Positions 63,732 through 64,000 of a stretch of 64,000 bases of DNA are shown one piece after another. The first letter of the stretch is position 1; the number at the start of each line of letters is the position of its first letter. Both the position numbers and the translations under genes were made by a program. A model generated the notes under the pieces. The model saw only the letters and a list, made by a program, of their open reading frames with translations, ran no database searches and was not told the DNA's origin. Origin of the DNA: Actinomycetes bacterium (GTDB lineage: Bacteria; Actinomycetota; Acidimicrobiia; Acidimicrobiales; Ilumatobacteraceae); contig JAIXWJ010000065.1 in the NCBI GenBank assembly GCA_027491335.1, positions 21,735 through 85,734 on the forward strand, read 5' to 3'.

Positions 63732-63803
63732 GGCGACGTGGCCGAGTGGTTTAGGCAAGGGCCTGCAAAGCCCTCCACCTGGGTTCGATTCCCAGCGTCG
63801 CCT
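63732..63803 (+). tRNA. tRNA-Cys (anticodon GCA)
   Basis: Acceptor GGCGACG pairs with CGTCGCC; anticodon loop TGCAAAG; T arm GGGTTCGATTCCC. CCA is not encoded. TAGGGT (63695-63700) is the likely -10. Confidence 0.95.
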
Positions 63804-64000
63804 CTGTTCGCGAAGTACGCGGAAGTCATCTACCTGCGACTTTGTGTCACGTCCTGTTGCGTGAGGTTCGTTCTGTTTGCTGGAAGTTTGCGAAGTTCGT
63901 GCCTAACTCACGCCTACGACAGTCGTTCGCGGTTGACGTTCGTCGCGAGTAGTTGACCGATCCGTGACGCGGCGACGCGATCCGCAAGCGGCAAGTGCGC
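63804..64000. other. Unassigned sequence after tRNA-Cys
   Basis: 197 bases without a supportable gene; somewhat less GC-rich at first than the rest. No terminator or repeat of the tRNA 3' end is seen before the window closes. Confidence 0.4.

Noticed and set aside
63699..63956. 85-aa open frame at the window end
   Set aside because: It runs through tRNA-Cys.
63732..64000. Integrated element at tRNA-Cys
   Set aside because: No integrase or repeat of the tRNA end is visible before the window closes.

Overview
The window comes from a high-GC actinobacterium. Support for this is the GC-rich coding sequence, the mycothiol-type DinB fold, the LLM/F420-type flavin family, five soluble P450s, and many start codons placed 6-7 bases after a TANNNT-like -10 box (leaderless genes). 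The gene mix (many SDRs, DUF35/thiolase pairs, Rieske and P450 oxygenases, aquatic-type uptake) suggests Acidimicrobiia/Ilumatobacter-like bacteria, but that placement is inference.

Layout. 1-21972 is a lipid/isoprenoid/steroid-type catabolic island: a TetR regulator cut by the window edge, SDRs, PPOX and nitroreductase flavoenzymes, an APH-like kinase with a ThuA-like protein, a Rieske oxygenase, an alcohol dehydrogenase, three acyl-CoA synthetases, a DUF35+thiolase pair, VOC and SnoaL-like proteins and an enoyl-CoA hydratase. 22068-27298 is a branched-chain-amino-acid-type ABC transporter with fused LivH-LivM permeases. 27338-30430 is a leftward operon: molybdopterin oxidoreductase, an AhpD-family gene with an in-frame UGA at the second Cys of its CxxC motif, and a limonene-epoxide-hydrolase-like protein. 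30521-37464 holds three P450s, an LLM monooxygenase, an SDR and a class III aminotransferase. 37521-40480 is a zinc uptake locus (Zur box, znuABC, and a histidine-rich protein on the other strand). 40549-47390 holds an SDR, a radical SAM enzyme, a PhyH dioxygenase, an acyl-CoA dehydrogenase, a fourth acyl-CoA synthetase and a PEP mutase/isocitrate lyase-family enzyme. 47432-48800 is a SAM riboswitch and metX. 48797-57043 is mostly housekeeping and small hypothetical genes: an Fpg/Nei glycosylase, tRNA-Gly, trmB, a GlcD-like oxidase and DinB. 57059-63630 returns to oxygenases (two P450s, a TauD) plus an amidohydrolase and a lipoprotein hydrolase. tRNA-Cys closes the window.

How it fits together: acyl-CoA synthetases activate carboxylated substrates, Rieske/P450/PhyH/TauD enzymes hydroxylate, SDRs and the ADH oxidise, and dehydrogenase, hydratase and thiolase/aldolase enzymes shorten chains. 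Several promoters share an AACTAA-N8-TTAGTT operator, suggesting one TetR-type regulon. The most notable item is the probable selenoprotein at 27706-28239: CxxU in an AhpD fold with a stem-loop of bacterial SECIS geometry just after the UGA.
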